Shown: positions 12,459 through 26,025, counted from the first letter of the stretch. The stretch: 64,000 nucleotides of DNA from Perca fluviatilis (GCF_010015445.1 NC_053114.1:31023079-31087078); one strand, 5' to 3'. The notes: generated by a model not told the origin, from the sequence alone. Made by a program: numbers and translations.

Positions 12459-13243
12459 TACAGTGTTTGTATTTTTCTGTTTCTGTTTCCAAACACATCA
12501 CTCCTCAAAGTCCTTCTTTTAATTGAAAGAAATAACCCCTGTCACTGAGTCTAGGCCAGACTGGAATCAGCTGTGGTTGGCCCACTTTACCCAACATGAA
12601 TCAGCGGTGTGTCAATTTTTCTTTTTTTTTTCTTCAGCTGAGATATATTGTTTTTGAACTAATATCATTGCAGAAGCAGATGTTTTTATACTGTATCTAA
12701 GGTTTGGATAATTGTTTTTGCTATTGTGGGTTGTTGTGTGTTAACATTCGTAAATACTACAAAAACAATCAATCATTTTGTTGGGAGGTATAGCTTGTCT
12801 GTTAAGAAAATGTAAGCGTTGTTGAAATGTGTTCACTGACTGCATATTGTGTGAAAAAGACATGAAATATGTGAATTGTATGGCCAAAAAAGACTGATGC
12901 TGTGCTAATTGTGTTTAGAGTTCTGTCTTTCTCCGTTGTTGCTTTCCACATCTATATTTGGACTATGTTAAATCAGTGTGTGTATCATACTATGTGTACT
13001 GTAGCAGCATATGTTTTGAACTCTTGTTGGTTATCGCCTAAAGGCCAGAACAGAGTCGTCTCTGTGTATTTGAATCAAGGAATAATGTGTGTCAACGGCA
13101 CTGAAAGTGTGTGGGTGTTTGCTTACTGATTCAGTAAGAAACAGGCAGTTGAAAAAGAAACAGGCAGTTGAAAGAACAGTTCTGAACTGTTGAACTACAA
13201 GATGTTACTATAGGAAAATGTGTTGTTGTTGTTGTTGTTGTTG

Positions 13244-13866
13244 GGCGGCTTTGGCTCAGTGGTAGAGTGGTCGCCTGCCAATCGGAAGGTTGGTGGTTCC
13301 CTGCAGTCCCATGTCGAAGTGTCCTTGAGCAAGACACTGAACCCCGAGTTGCCCCTGATGCTGCGCATCGGAGTGTAAATGGACTATGAGACATGAACTG
13401 CTACGACTGCCATTTGTAGTCACTGTTCCATTGTCTTTAGTGTAACTACTATTGCCACTGTTCATCACACCCCCAACCTGCACCGCCAGACACCGCCTAC
13501 CAAGAGTCTGGGTCTGTCCGAAGTTTCTTCCTAAAAAGGGAGTTTTTCCTCGCCACTGTCTCATTAGCCACTGCTAATGCTTGCTCTTGGGGGAATCACT
13601 GGAATTGTTGGGGCTTTGTAAATTATAGTGTATGGTCTAGACCTACTCTATCTGTAAATTGTCTCGAGATAACTCTTTTTATGATTTGATACTATAAATA
13701 AAATTTTATTGAATTAAGCGTGTGTGTGAATGTTTATCGGATGAGCAGGTGGCATCTTGTACGGCAGCCTCGGCCACAGTGTATGAATGGTGAATGGTTC
13801 CTGTATAAAAGGGCTTTGAGTAGTTGTTAAGACTAGAAAAGCACTATATAAATACAGTCCGTTTAC
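13244..13866 (+). mobile_element. tRNA-derived SINE, interrupted
   Basis: The head has an A-box-like tggctcagtggtagagtgg and a B-box-like ggttggtggttccc. Then comes the fish-SINE core tgtccttgagcaagacactg, and the 3' part ctttgagtagttgttaagac resumes at about 13718 and ends aaatacagtccgttta. A foreign block at 13382-13717 separates the halves. (TTG)n lies on both sides, so the SINE probably inserted into a TTG repeat. Confidence 0.8.
13382..13717 (+). mobile_element. LINE 3'-end fragment nested in the SINE
   Basis: The block contains gaagtttcttcctaaaaagg, then ggtctagacctactctatct, and ends tttgatactataaataaaat with an attgaatt tail. This 3' end is common to fish LINEs and occurs without any coding part, which fits 5'-truncated insertion. 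Confidence 0.7.
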
Positions 13867-14012
13867 ATTGTTGTTGTGGAGCTATAGTTCGAGATTTTAG
13901 TGAAATCACGTTCAGATTGGAGAGATTTAGCCACTAATCAACATTAATGTGTCACATTTCTTCTGTCCTGTTCTCCTACTTGCAATGAGAAAAGTCAAAG
14001 TCACTCTGACAG

Positions 14013-14014
<2 letters not shown>

Positions 14015-14082
<68 letters not shown>
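14015..14082. repeat. (TG)n microsatellite
   Basis: Pure TG run of about 68 bp, directly abutting the next element. Confidence 0.98.
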
Positions 14083-14084
<2 letters not shown>

Positions 14085-14753
14085 GTAGTACTCAAGTCCA
14101 GACTTAAGACGCTTTTCTTGTTGGTATTTGTCTCGGACTCGGCCTTGGACTCGCCAAATATTCTAGTTGGTCTCGACCGAGTCCAGCACTATATGCTTTT
14201 GTTCTAAAGTAAGTTTCTCCTTCAAAACAAAACCATAGATGAAGCGCGCCTGTTCAGAAAACAGGTATTAGTTTTAATTCAAAATCAATCTAGAGCAGGC
14301 ATCGAGATTGGTCGCCTGGTATACGCCTGGCTGCGTCATATACCTCAATCATCAGGTATCAGTCATTTTCATTTTGGCCACAGACACAATATCAGCGAGC
14401 ACTTCGTACTACGAATTCTTCAGGACAAGAACTGGAACATTTTATATTTTAAGTAAATAATATAGCCTAATTTGATCCTATAGTGTGTTACTCTGCACTT
14501 GCTTTTTGATTGAAATAATAAAGCAACATTTTCATCTTTAAAGTAGATATACTGTCTCTCATGTCACATGAATTATAAACAAGTAAGTGAGTGGTCTTGA
14601 AAAGGATTCTTTTTTTCTGTCTCGGTATTGACTGTCTCATTTGGACTCAGTCTTGACTTGGACTTAAACCTCTTTGGACTCTGTCTTGACTCGGTCTCGA
14701 CTAGTCCTGGTCTTGGACTTGTCTTGGACTCAACAAAGGTGGACTTGACTACA
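14085..14753. mobile_element. TIR element rich in ggactcg/gtcttgac motifs
   Basis: The left end gtagtactcaagtcca matches the reverse complement of the right end, gtagtcaagtcca. Both subterminal parts are packed with degenerate repeats of cttggactc and ggtctcgac. I recognise the motif as a repeat abundant in fish genomes; no transposase is visible. Confidence 0.6.
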
Positions 14754-17562
14754 GGCCTGGTTGAAATAGATACCATGGAAATGCTGAGAGCCTATCAGCC
14801 TAAAGGCGGTCACCATAACAACAGTTGCTGTGGTGCAACTTTGCATTAATGTGGCTTAGTAACTACATAAACAGTATAAGACTAATATTCCATCTGGGTT
14901 TCTGTCTCTCATTTTCATTACAAGTTAATCAATTTCTTCTTTGCCTCATGACCGACTTTTATTTATTTATTTATTTTACAATGTTTTTTAAGAATTCACT
15001 CATAACATTTATATATAGGAGATATTGTGCTGTCCAACAGACAAAGAAATAAACATATAATTACATTAACATTTATATACAAAATAATAAACAACAAAAT
15101 CCTAACTTTTGGCAGTTTTTGACTGAAAATGATAGTTGCATGGTTTTAAACACGGGTACGTGAATCTCCTTTCAGAAGTTATGATTCATTAGAACAATTG
15201 ATTTGCCTCCCATTAAATGTATTTTGGAAATTTTTATATTGTGTTTCCAGCTCTTTTCGCTTCGTCGCATTACTTACAGCCACTTCCTCAACATGGATTC
15301 CCACAGACATGTTCATGCATTTTACAGTCAATATATCATAGTAGTAGTTGATAATTGAAGCTCCTTGATATATTTAAAGATTTTATGTTTCAATAAATAA
15401 TACTGGTATTTATGATATAATTCATTTTTTAGCAGATTGTGATGGGTTTTTACTGTACATTATTGTGGAAGTTATGGTAATCTACTGTACCTGATATCTA
15501 AATGACATATCCATGAACACAGTATAGCTCTTTCAACTGCCCGAGGGGCAACATTTCCCACAAAGTTAAGCATGGAACTAAAAATGGTGTTGTGGTCAGC
15601 ATCAGCCTTCTGTCTGGGATTATGGAAGATGGATCGACTTCCTGCGGCTGGCAGCTTGTGATGTGACCAAACTCTTAGTGTCTGAGTTATGTTCTCAGTT
15701 CATGTGTTGAAGCTGCACAGAACCTGGCTGTGTTTGGGTCTGGCCTGCTCCTATCTGTTGTTATTGCTTTGTGTCTCATACTGCAGGCATGTGTTTCTTA
15801 AGCTGTGGGTGGTTTCCCTGTTTCTGGTTGGTCTCAACATGACATGAATGGACCTCTGTCCTAAAGGTCATCGCAAATAAGACACAGTGGCATAACAAGA
15901 GGGGTGGTAAGGGAGGAGAAGGAGGGAGAGGAAAGCTGTAAATTACAGCAGCTAAGCGGGTGAGAAGAAGAGAACAGAATAGAGTGTGAGAATAAAGTGT
16001 GTAGAAACTTGTTGAAGCCTTTGGGGGCCTCGAGCCAAATACAACAGTCCAGTCTGGTCATGCACTGATAAACAGTTAGAGGAAACCCTTAACTTCTGAC
16101 GCTAATGTTAACCTGTCAGACCTACACTGTGTGAGTGTGTGTTCATATTATAGGTCTGATTTTGCCTTTAAGGTTCTTCTAATGCCATCTACAGCATTCA
16201 TAAGTATGTCCAATCTAATTAAATGCCCCATAATAAGTATGATAAGCCCTGGGCTAATGTATTAACATCCATCATAGCATGTGTTCCATTACCTAATTGT
16301 GTGTGTGTAAGCTCATAATACCATCCATTGTCAGATTTAATTAGCAATAGTTTATCATTTTCTGTGCCTCTCTCTCTCATCAGTCATCATATGATAAACC
16401 ACAGAGTGATTTCGTACTCTATATTAGCTCATGCCAAACGAGCCTCAGGCTTCTCTGATAACCCTGATTCTCCTGCGCCTATGCTCTAATGTAGGGATGA
16501 CACTAGTAATGCACAGAAATCATCACAAAATTGAAAGCAAGGTGCCAAGCATTCTGGGTTGCCTGTCGAAAAAATCTATTTGCATCATATCTGCCTATGC
16601 AAAAACTCACTCTGACAGACTTTGTGTGTGTGTGTGTTGCTCTCTTTACTGACTAATTGGCTGTGTGAAGTGGACACACTGCTGTGCTCTGACTTGTTAT
16701 CAGACTTGACAGGCAAACTGGAAAGGACAGCAGTGTCACTCTGAGAGACACAGCGGACCTTGGAGGCAGGAAACGCACACAAAAACAGACAAACACCACA
16801 AGTGGACACACACAAGCATACGCACACTGACGCTCAGACACATGCAAGTGCTGTGATTCTAACAGGCTGTGACAGTGAGGAGAGTGTACCTAATGTATTG
16901 CTCTTAGACAATCTAAAAGAAGATGGGGGGGTGGATAAAACTAGATAATGGATGTACACAGTCAACTTACAGCATATACTGTAGAAAAGGATAAGACGAG
17001 GTTGTTACATGGGAAAAGGTCAAGACAGTGGCAGGAACAAAATGGATGCTTGAGTAGATAAGTGCATATGTTAGTGTAGCAGACCAAAACGGTTGTATGT
17101 ATGGCATGGTTTTATTTCAGTTAGCCTAATAGCTGGTTTGATTTGCATTGAGAGATGATCTTATGGAAAGTACCCCATGCCAATCTCTAGGGTGATGTGG
17201 GGCTATTTTAATTCCAAAGGCCAAGGGAACTTTATCAGGATGCATAGTATCTTGGATCCATGAAATAACTGGCCTTTAAAAATAAAAATCTGCCTGCCTC
17301 TATGGGAATTTAACATAGGGGTGTACTTGCTTATTCCCCCTGTATTTTAAGGTAGAACATTTATTTATTTACAATACTTTATTCATTCACAAAGAAAATT
17401 GGTGTCCTTAAAGGTTGGATTTTTCCAAAAAAAATTTAATTAAGGCATTAAGATCAATTTCAGAAAGATGATTTTGTATTCCTCTATTTAGTCAACTTTA
17501 GCATTGGTGTATTCACTTATGCTGAGCACTGTAAAAAAAATGTTTTCTCTCCTTCTGTCTAG

Positions 17563-17626
17563 ATGTGAGACCTTGTTGCGGTGTTCCCAGTGCAAGATGG
17601 CTCGCTACTGCAATATCACTTGCCAG
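17563..17626 (+). CDS. smyd3: smyd3 exon 2 (MYND zinc finger, first part)
   Basis: This 64-bp exon encodes most of a MYND zinc finger. It follows a pyrimidine-rich acceptor ending in ctgtctag and stops at a cag|gtatac donor. It begins with one base of a split codon and then reads CETLLRCSQCKMARYC-NITCQ. The CSQC pair and the C-x3-C pair supply four of the eight zinc ligands. The first Cys pair must come from the missing upstream exon, and the last His and Cys come from the next exon. In the family this finger binds proline-rich partners and DNA. It is called exon 2 because family members have one coding exon before this point; the true number could differ. Confidence 0.92.
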
Positions 17627-17648
17627 GTATACAAACTCACGCTGACAG

Positions 17649-17845
<197 letters not shown>

Positions 17846-17874
17846 AAGTTGTTAAAAATGCCCTTCTCCCACAG

Positions 17875-17982
17875 AAACAAGCATGGTCTAGCCATAAGAG
17901 AGAGTGCAAATGTCTGCAAAGCCTCCTACCCAGAATTCCCACTGACTCAGTCCGTCTGGCTGCGAGACTCATCTTTGCCTTG
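17875..17982 (+). CDS. smyd3: smyd3 exon 3 (end of MYND finger, SET linker)
   Basis: This exon has 36 whole codons, in phase 0 at both ends. The acceptor is cccacag and the donor is ttg|gtatgt. It reads KQAWSSHKRECKCLQ and goes on to DSVRLAARLIFAL. The His and Cys of HKREC complete the zinc finger begun in the previous exon, which is only 248 bp upstream. The DSVRL helix links the MYND finger to the rest of the split SET domain. The strong match to the SMYD3 form of this segment is the best single evidence for the gene name. Confidence 0.94.
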
Positions 17983-18380
17983 GTATGTTTTGTGGAGTTT
18001 TTACTGGTGAAGAAATATACAATAAAAATGGCTACTCGTGCCTTTCCTTTTGTTAGTTGTGGTGGGCTGTACATTGCTGCTGTGCTTCGAAAACCTTGCT
18101 TTGGATTTTTCTGGATATTCAAGTGTTTATTTATTTCAATTTACTTCTGCTAATTGAATTTTTGAAAATATTTGAAATTCTCAGTTGGTTTAGGAAATTT
18201 CCATTTTCTGCTTTTGTAAGTGCCTGAGAAGTTCAACTTTTCAAGGATTTCATGCAACAGCAAAAATATCGGGTTACTGCACATAATGAAAACAATAGTT
18301 TATGAAATAAACAATAGCAGAAAAATAATTCTCTAAAACTATAATAACATGTTAAGGCCCCCTCTTATTTTTCTTTCTAG

Positions 18381-18438
18381 TTAAGTCCATCTAAGGGCAG
18401 TAGTGAGGAGCTCTACAGTTTGGAGGAGCATGAATCAC
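18381..18438 (+). CDS. smyd3: smyd3 exon 4 (short linker exon)
   Basis: A 58-bp exon after a tttctttctag acceptor, with a strong cac|gtaagt donor. It encodes 19 codons, LSPSKGSSEELYSLEEHES, plus one base of a split His codon. The SEELYSLEEHES stretch matches the acidic linker (SEKLYSF region) that follows the MYND finger in SMYD3. The first few residues are poorly conserved in the family. Phase 0 in and phase 1 out fits both neighbours. Confidence 0.88.
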
Positions 18439-18567
18439 GTAAGTTTCTCCCCCAAGAGTGTCTATGTGAGTAAGTCTAATGCCAGTCTTGTCGGTCTTTT
18501 GTGTGTCTTTCCAGACATAGTCAGTAGCTCGATGGGACATAAAAATGATTTTATATTTTTCTTACAG

Positions 18568-18713
18568 ATCTAAATTCCATATCTGAGCAGAAGAAACATG
18601 GTCTGTCTCAGCTGGCATCCATGTTAGAACTGTACCTACAGCAGGAAGTACCTGACCTGGCACAGGAAGCACTGCCACCTTCTTGCCGAGAACCCCTAAG
18701 CCTTCTTGCAAAG
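18568..18713 (+). CDS. smyd3: smyd3 exon 5a (SET-I helical region)
   Basis: A 146-bp exon with a tttcttacag acceptor and an aag|gtaggc donor. Two bases complete the split His codon, then 48 codons follow, beginning LNSISEQKKHGLSQLASML and ending CREPLSLLAK. It corresponds to the helical insert (SET-I) between the two halves of the SET domain, which helps shape the substrate groove in the family. It ends in phase 0 and its next coding partner is 38.4 kb away. A (CA)n tract starts 29 bp after the donor. Confidence 0.92.
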
Positions 18714-18741
18714 GTAGGCTAAATCCTTTTATTTGTATAAA

Positions 18742-18742
<1 letters not shown>

Positions 18743-18822
<80 letters not shown>
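18743..18822 (+). repeat. (AC)n microsatellite after a smyd3 donor
   Basis: Pure AC run of 80 bp, 29 bp downstream of the donor at 18714. Confidence 0.98.
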
Positions 18823-18825
<3 letters not shown>

Positions 18826-19017
18826 CCTTGGCGCTCTCATGCGCACACACAAGTACAAACATGCCTACCCGCGCACAATAGTTTATAGTCCCATCTGCTG
18901 TCCTATTTCTTTTTCTACTCCTTAGATGCATCTTACTTCACTTTCAGAGTTTATCAATAATTCTGAGTCTGTTAATAATATATATATATTTTTTTATCTA
19001 CTGTGTATGTGCCCACT

Positions 19018-19112
19018 GCCTGCACGGTTTGTTGTAAGCCACTGACCTGCATTTCGTTACATACATGTGCCTGCACATTTTGTCAATGACAATACAATTG
19101 AATTGAATTGAA
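19018..19112 (+). mobile_element. LINE 3'-end fragment
   Basis: The sequence gcatttcgttacatacatg, then caatgacaatacaattgaat with a short attga tail, is typical of the 3' end of a fish LINE. No coding part is present. Confidence 0.55.
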
Positions 19113-19402
19113 ATACCGATAGAAGCAAATGTTTTTGCTTCTAGCATCCCCTGCTGCGTTTGGATGGACCCCAACATATGTCTAATATCTTCACAGCATC
19201 TGTGATTATGTCCGTTTGTGTGTATTCCTAGAACAACCTCCGGTCTAAATCCCTTAAAACACACCATATGCCTTCACTAGAATTTTAACCGCAAATCTTT
19301 ATGCAAGGATGTGTTTCTCTGGATTTTGCTTTGCCTCTGTCATCTGTTAGCTTGTGTGACTCCTCTTTGAGATGTCATGGCCCTGAGGTGTTTGAATTCC
19401 AA

Positions 19403-19405
<3 letters not shown>

Positions 19406-19473
<68 letters not shown>
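19406..19473. repeat. (TG)n microsatellite
   Basis: Pure TG run of about 68 bp. Confidence 0.98.
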
Positions 19474-19476
<3 letters not shown>

Positions 19477-19689
19477 GTGTTTGTCCCATCACAGTGATTG
19501 TTTGAGTATGTGTGAGTATTAATTGAGAGCAGCCAGGCGACTGAGCTAATAGTGTTTCCATAAAACAAAGGTTCAAATGAGCAAAACTCGCCCATAAACT
19601 AATGATTTTTCAATATCCAAAACATAGTTTGCAGATGGTTATACAAAACCTACAAAATGCTGTGATGTGTCCTCACTAATGACATAATC

Positions 19690-20040
19690 TAGGTCTGGCA
19701 ATGCCTATAGTTGGTCAGTCCACCACTTTGATCCAAACTAAAATATCTTGATAAATATTGGATGTATTGCCATGAATTTTGGCACAGACATTCATGGTGC
19801 CCACCGGACAAAGTATAATAATAATTTCTGATCCCTTGATTTTTTTCACCATCAGGTCAAGGTGTGTGTAATACTTTGGTTTATGATTAAACGCATGCAA
19901 AATAATGACATTCCTGGTTATTATGTGACAAACAAGCATGTCAGCATATTCATTGTAAGTAAGACTGGCACTGCCACACCAACCACTACCACTTTTACAT
20001 TTACTCAAACAAGACTGCTGAGGATCAACCACAAACTTTG
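19690..20040 (+). repeat. Dispersed repeat of fish type
   Basis: Stretches ggtcagtccaccactttgat and tattggatgtattgccatga followed by acagacattcatggtgccc are ones I know as a frequent repeat in fish genomes. Borders are not clear and no coding potential is seen. Confidence 0.5.
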
Positions 20041-21639
20041 GCACTTACAATCTGCTTTACAGTGAGCATTGCAGCCTCACAGAGCTGCGGGTGTTGCTGT
20101 AGACTCTTGGTCTGTTTGTTTTTTTCCCTTTCTTTTATGTGACAGCCGAATTGCTGCAGCACGTGTACTGGAAAATTTAATTTCTCACACACACACATAT
20201 TTGTGTTTGTGTATTTGTTTCCATGTTTTAGCATAATTTTGATGGAGGTGGAGTAAGAAAAAGAGAGAGAGTGTAATATTTTATAATGTGAGTGTGTGAG
20301 TGGGAAGCTGGGAAAACTGGAAAGCTGCTGATTAAATGCGGTTCAAGATTCCGACGGGAATTCTGCTCCAATCTGAGGGAGATGAAGAGCGAACAACAGA
20401 GCAACACTTGTGTGGATAGAAGAGAAGAAGAAAGAGACAAAGACTGTGAGAAAAAAATGAGGGGGGACGGAGAGAGATGAGGGAGGGAGAAGAGAAGAGG
20501 ATGTTACAGAGAGAGAGATTAAAAGAGAGCAGGAAATGTACAAAGTGTGTCACAACATGAAATGTAAACAGAAATTGGAGGACCGGGATAGCAACTTTAT
20601 GAAAGTCACTCACTTAAAAAATGAATTTGTCAGTTGACATAAATTGTCACTATTAAAAACAAGAGAATGAGATTTAAATTAATTAGCAGTTAGCATGACA
20701 TACTTGTCTAGTGTGTTTGTGTATAAAGTACTGCACAGTACTCAGAAATCAAGTTGAAGCTGATGGCATACCATTGGTTGCTATCTCCCCCTCTGTTTCT
20801 CTGTTTCTCTTTCACTCTATCACTCACTGTCTTGTTTTTTTTATATTCTGTATATTGTAGATGTTTACTTAAAACCTTTAAATCACTTAGTTGTAAATAG
20901 AAATAGTGAAAGCAGGGGTTAGGGTGTTGAATAGCTACATTTGGAGGCTCTCCACAGAAATGTTACTTCAGGGGCTATGGAAATACAACATGGAGACCAC
21001 AAGAACTGTGATTGGTACTGTTGTTGTACCTCCCAAGCAACCACACTGTTAAAAGCCAATATATCATCTTCCACAGAGGTTGTATTATGCTTTGCATTTA
21101 TTGATTTATTAACTGACTGATTTATTCAGTAGCAGTAGTTGTGCTGTGCCTCCTTTACCATTGAGTCTTGCTGGATTTTACTTGGATGTAAATATTTCAT
21201 TGTAGTTTAGAAATGGGCTATACAAACAGAAAGTGAATCCCCAACAATAATCATGCAACACATTCATAAAGAATAAATGCCAATAAATTTTGGATTTGGA
21301 GGTCATTGACTTCAAAATCTGGCTAAATTTGGTTGTGAGGTGAGAGTTTATCAGACGTCCAGATATACGTTGTTTTGAAGGCATTCTAATGAGCATATTT
21401 CATTTTTGAAATATTTTAATAACCCTTAATCTGGGTCAGAACAATTAAAATGACTATATCATATGTGAAACATTATCTGTGATATACACCACATGTTATG
21501 TTTTCTGGGTTCATAATGAATTATTGACGCTGGAGGCTGCACACCCAGTGCCCAAAGGCTGACACCCAGAAAGGTCCCAAACACAGCAAAATGACAAAAT
21601 GCAGGCAGAGGGAGCAGGGTCTCTACAGATACAGATTCT

Positions 21640-21829
21640 AGCGGTTCATAAGTGATGATCGAGAGGGATTATTTTTGTACGAGTCTATACATTTAGGAAA
21701 ATCCTTCTGCCATTAAAGCTTTGCGTGCGCAGTCATGGAAGGCTTGTATCATGTGGAGGCGCCGACAGTTTTGTTGTCATTACTTAGAATTCCTCATGGG
21801 GGCGGCAGAAACTACGCAGTATAGCTTTA
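21640..21829. mobile_element. Possible end of a TTAA MITE
   Basis: The stretch gggggcggcagaaactacgc followed by agtatagctttaa resembles the right end of a fish MITE that stops at TTAA. A left end was not found, so it may be a partial copy. Confidence 0.35.
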
Positions 21830-23139
21830 ATCTTCAGCTGCAGTATAGTTGAGCTATGAATCAATTTCCTCACTGGAAGAATCTGTTATGTGACTGCTGT
21901 AACACCTTGACAAAGAAGCGTAAATCCAGCTTTATTTCACCCACTTGACAGTCTTGTATTACGTGAAACCCCGTTTTATTGGCGTATACATGCATGTGTG
22001 TTTACAATTTTAGCTTTTTTGTGAAGGGAGTTGCTGTCATTCAAGACCTTTTTGTTAACACCCGATTACCTCAGTGCTACATCGGAGTCATTCCTCAGTA
22101 GCACAGGTCTTTAAAACATGGCACCATGCAGGTGTATCATATCACATGTTGGGATGTGAGCAGCATACAGATGTAATTGAAGTGTGTAATGATTTGGACT
22201 GATTGGAACACCTATATTTAGAAATGGCAAACCTCCTTCCTTATGCCTACGGTAGAAGAACTGTTTACCAAACAGAGCTGGACACAAGATCAAGTACATG
22301 CAAATCCATCCAAAGCTCCAATCACCCTTCCCCCTTACTTGCCAGTGTACTATAGAGACAGACCCAACCAAAATGAAAATGGAGCGAACTTCAACCTGTG
22401 TGGCATGTGGTTTTGCCTTTATGCAGAATGGTATTTTATAGGCTGCCAATAGGGGGCACTGTGATTGCATGGACAGCATTATGTATTGGCGGTGTAAAGG
22501 AGTGGAGAAGTCCTTCATTTCACTTCCTCCCTGTCTTCATTCTCTTGGCTGTCTTCTCTCTTGCTGTAGATGTGTATTGTTTTTCTGTCTCTCTCTCTCT
22601 CTCTTCTGCTTTAACTGTCCATGTTTCTGTCTGTCCTTTCTCTGTCTGTCTATGCATATTTTTCCATGTCTCTCCTCTACACATGCAACCCTTTCTCTTT
22701 TTCCCTTTCCTCTCTCTCCTCCCCTTTATGCTGCCTTTAATGTCACAAATACATAACAAATTCGTTTTCTTATTGTGTACTTAAAATATTCTTAACAAAT
22801 TAGGACATTACTGTGAGTGTATGTTTGTGGCTGTGTGTTTGTATGTGTTGGGGGTCTAGTCTTTTTACAGTGGGGGAGTGTTTTGTGCTATATAAAACAT
22901 CCTTTATGTTAATAGCTACTCCACCCACAGCACACTAATAGTTTTCCACGAACATGCATGCATGCACACAGACACACACAAACAAGTAAGGCCACAGCAT
23001 CATTACTGCTCTTAATATACCCATGGGAAGCAATGAATGTATGTGTACAAGTTAGCATGTTTATGTCCATTTACATACTTGTAATTCATAAAGTGTGTAT
23101 GCGCTATGATGTGTAAATGTTGTATATATTGCTTTCTTC

Positions 23140-23351
<212 letters not shown>

Positions 23352-24952
23352 GCATCAGCCCTTGCTGCATTGAGACTGAGGCCCATTTCTCAGACACACC
23401 TATATGATCGACATGTTACCCCATAAAACACACACACCTCTCTATCTGCTCTAAGCCTGCTCCTCTGTGTCTTGTTCTCTCAGCCTCATTCATTTGCTCA
23501 CTCCTGCCTTTACCTCACTGACATTCCTGCTTCTCATTCCAGTCTCTTAAACTGTAGCTTTTGATATGAGAGTTATATATAGCTTTTGAAAGACACCGCA
23601 CAGGCCTAGTTTTGTAACGGGCCAATGCCAGCATTTGAATTTTAAAATCTCGAATTTTAGGACTCCCATAGCACCATAGAAAGGTTACAAGAATAACATA
23701 CAGTATGTACTTTTAGATAGGGATGTACTGTTTCATAAAAATACTGTAGAAAGCTTCTGCATACATTTATGCTTAGCGTACTTATATTTAAATAGCATAT
23801 AATTGAGTGGGAGCTCTATCCTCTTAATATACCTATTGTACCTATAATGCTATTAAATACACCTGATTGTCCTACTATGACAAGTCAAAGTGTCTGCTGT
23901 GAAAAAGGTCTTTTATTGGTAGATATGCAGTTTGAGCATGTAACATAATGTGATTTTCTAAAACAAAACCAGAATCGGCAGCATCAAGAAACTGAAAAGC
24001 ATGGCCGCCGCATGAGCTACAACCTGCCTCGTCTACAGTACGTGCATATGCGAACGAGGTGTTCATTGTGACTCTCTGAGTTTTCTATGTTAGCGTTCAA
24101 CAAGACACAAGTACAATTGCTTCAGATAACGTCTGTGTAACACAAAATACTTTCAGTTCAGTACAAAATTACAATCTATGACTTTTCACAATATCTGTCC
24201 TGTTGAGTCTTATCTCAGAGAAAACGCTGTCTTTGTCTCTGGCAATACTTTTCAGAGCCTGGGTTGGGTCTCAAAATTGTACTGTACAAAAGTTTATGAA
24301 TCTAATTACAGTGAATTGTTGTTGTTTTCTCATATGCCGGAAATATAAGACAGGCTGAATGCAAAAATGTTGCCTCCTCATTTAACAATCCAAATATCAC
24401 TAACCACAACCCGTTATTTATTTTAGTTGTTTGAGGGCAGAAGATTTAACTTGGAGAGGTAAAGAGATGCAGGATGGAAGGATGCAGATATAGGGGGAAA
24501 GAATATATGCACCACAAAATGCTAATTTTGCATGGAATTTTAAATTTTGCATGCAGTTAGTATCTACTCTGTCAGTCTTGACCACCAGTGTCAGAAAAGT
24601 GTTGTGGGAGGAACAGGTACATATGTGAAGTAACAAAAGTACAAGATGGGAGACAAGTGAAGGGTGAGGAAAAGATGGAATGCAGAGGCAGAGATTCTCA
24701 CAAAGAAGGACAGTATGTAAAATCACAGAGACACGGGGTTAGAGAAAGAATAAAAGCCAAAGATGGAAAATGGACAAAAACAGAGAAATAGGGGATGCAG
24801 AAAAAAAGAGAGAAGAAGAATTTGGTAAGTGAAAAGGAGGGAACGAGTGGATGAAGGATAGGAACAGGGACTGCATACTGTGCTCAATAGAAGGTTTGAA
24901 GTAGCTGCATTTATGGTTCTATGTGTATGAGGCAGTAACCAGGGCTCTTAGG

Positions 24953-24954
<2 letters not shown>

Positions 24955-25048
<94 letters not shown>
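24955..25048. repeat. (AC)n microsatellite
   Basis: Pure AC run of about 94 bp. Confidence 0.98.
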
Positions 25049-25050
<2 letters not shown>

Positions 25051-25107
25051 CCTATGGAAAAGTATGTTGTGTTGGTTATTACCTATAGAGACGATTTATC
25101 ACAGATG

Positions 25108-25109
<2 letters not shown>

Positions 25110-25169
<60 letters not shown>
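25110..25169. repeat. (AC)n microsatellite
   Basis: Pure AC run of 60 bp, 61 bp after the previous one. Confidence 0.98.
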
Positions 25170-25170
<1 letters not shown>

Positions 25171-25938
25171 GCTACCTGATGTCGTGTGAGTCTGGAGCCA
25201 ATATATTTACGGCCCAGCTGAAAACAGTTTTTGCTTCAATTTCACGAGCATTACACAGTGTGTTGGTGTAATTTTCTGTGCGCATTTATAGACAATTTTT
25301 TTGGTTGTTATAATTTTCTGTGTGTTTGTGTGTCTCTGGCTTGTGGTAATATAACTTGTGTGTAGTTGTAATTCTCTGAGTACAGAGGTGCGTTGTGGAT
25401 GTGTGAGTGTAACTTCTTGTTAGCGTGTGGGAGTAATTTATTCTCATGGCTTTCCTTTATATTTATTGGCCATCTGTTGAAAAGCTAAATGAGATGCAGA
25501 CACCGTCAAACTAGCTTACCTCAACAAATGGAAAAGTTATCCCTTTCCAAACTTGTTAAGTGGGAGAAGGTACATCCTATGTAGAAGTACAACAAACTGT
25601 TTTTCTGAATGAATGACCTATAAGGAAGGAAGAAGTCAAGGAAAGGGAGGGAGAAAATTACAGGCAGAGTTTTTGCATAATTTAAGTATTTATAAGAGAA
25701 AGAATAAAAAAGTAGAAATCTCATGCGATAAAGCAAAGTATATGTTTTGCCATTCTACATTAGCATGTTCCTGTGTATTGGTGCATGTGTGTTTGCCTGT
25801 CCATGACGTGTGAAGTCATTACAATAATCCTTGTATGTATGTGTTAGTATGTTCAGCCTTATCTCTCTAACATTTCCCTGGTCTGCCATTGTAGTTGGCT
25901 GTGCCATGGGCGCTACCTAATTAGCTTAGGCTTTGCAT

Positions 25939-25940
<2 letters not shown>

Positions 25941-26023
<83 letters not shown>
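25941..26023. repeat. (AC)n microsatellite
   Basis: Pure AC run of about 83 bp. Confidence 0.98.

Positions 26024-26025
<2 letters not shown>

Larger units (their letters stand above)
1..17562. other. Upstream intron or 5' flank, no exon found
   Basis: I saw no convincing exon here on either strand apart from transposon remnants. The missing first smyd3 exon (first MYND Cys pair and the GxG S-adenosylmethionine loop) was looked for on the + strand and not recognised. The only GC-rich patches (about 6420-6700 and 12240-12460) belong to mobile elements, so there is no obvious CpG-island promoter. Stretches 1-880, 1155-1560, 1655-2260, 3480-4350, 7500-8800, 9700-10440 and 14760-17500 show no gene; the repeats within them are listed separately. 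3540-3850 is pyrimidine-rich and 10240-10350 purine-rich. Confidence 0.6.

Noticed and set aside
13255..13320. Possible true tRNA genes at the SINE heads (also 40200 and 31690)
   Set aside because: A- and B-box-like motifs are present but the cloverleaf is not complete, and each is joined to a SINE body.
22111..22518. 135-codon open frame on the - strand
   Set aside because: No recognisable domain and no splice context. It looks like chance in intron sequence.
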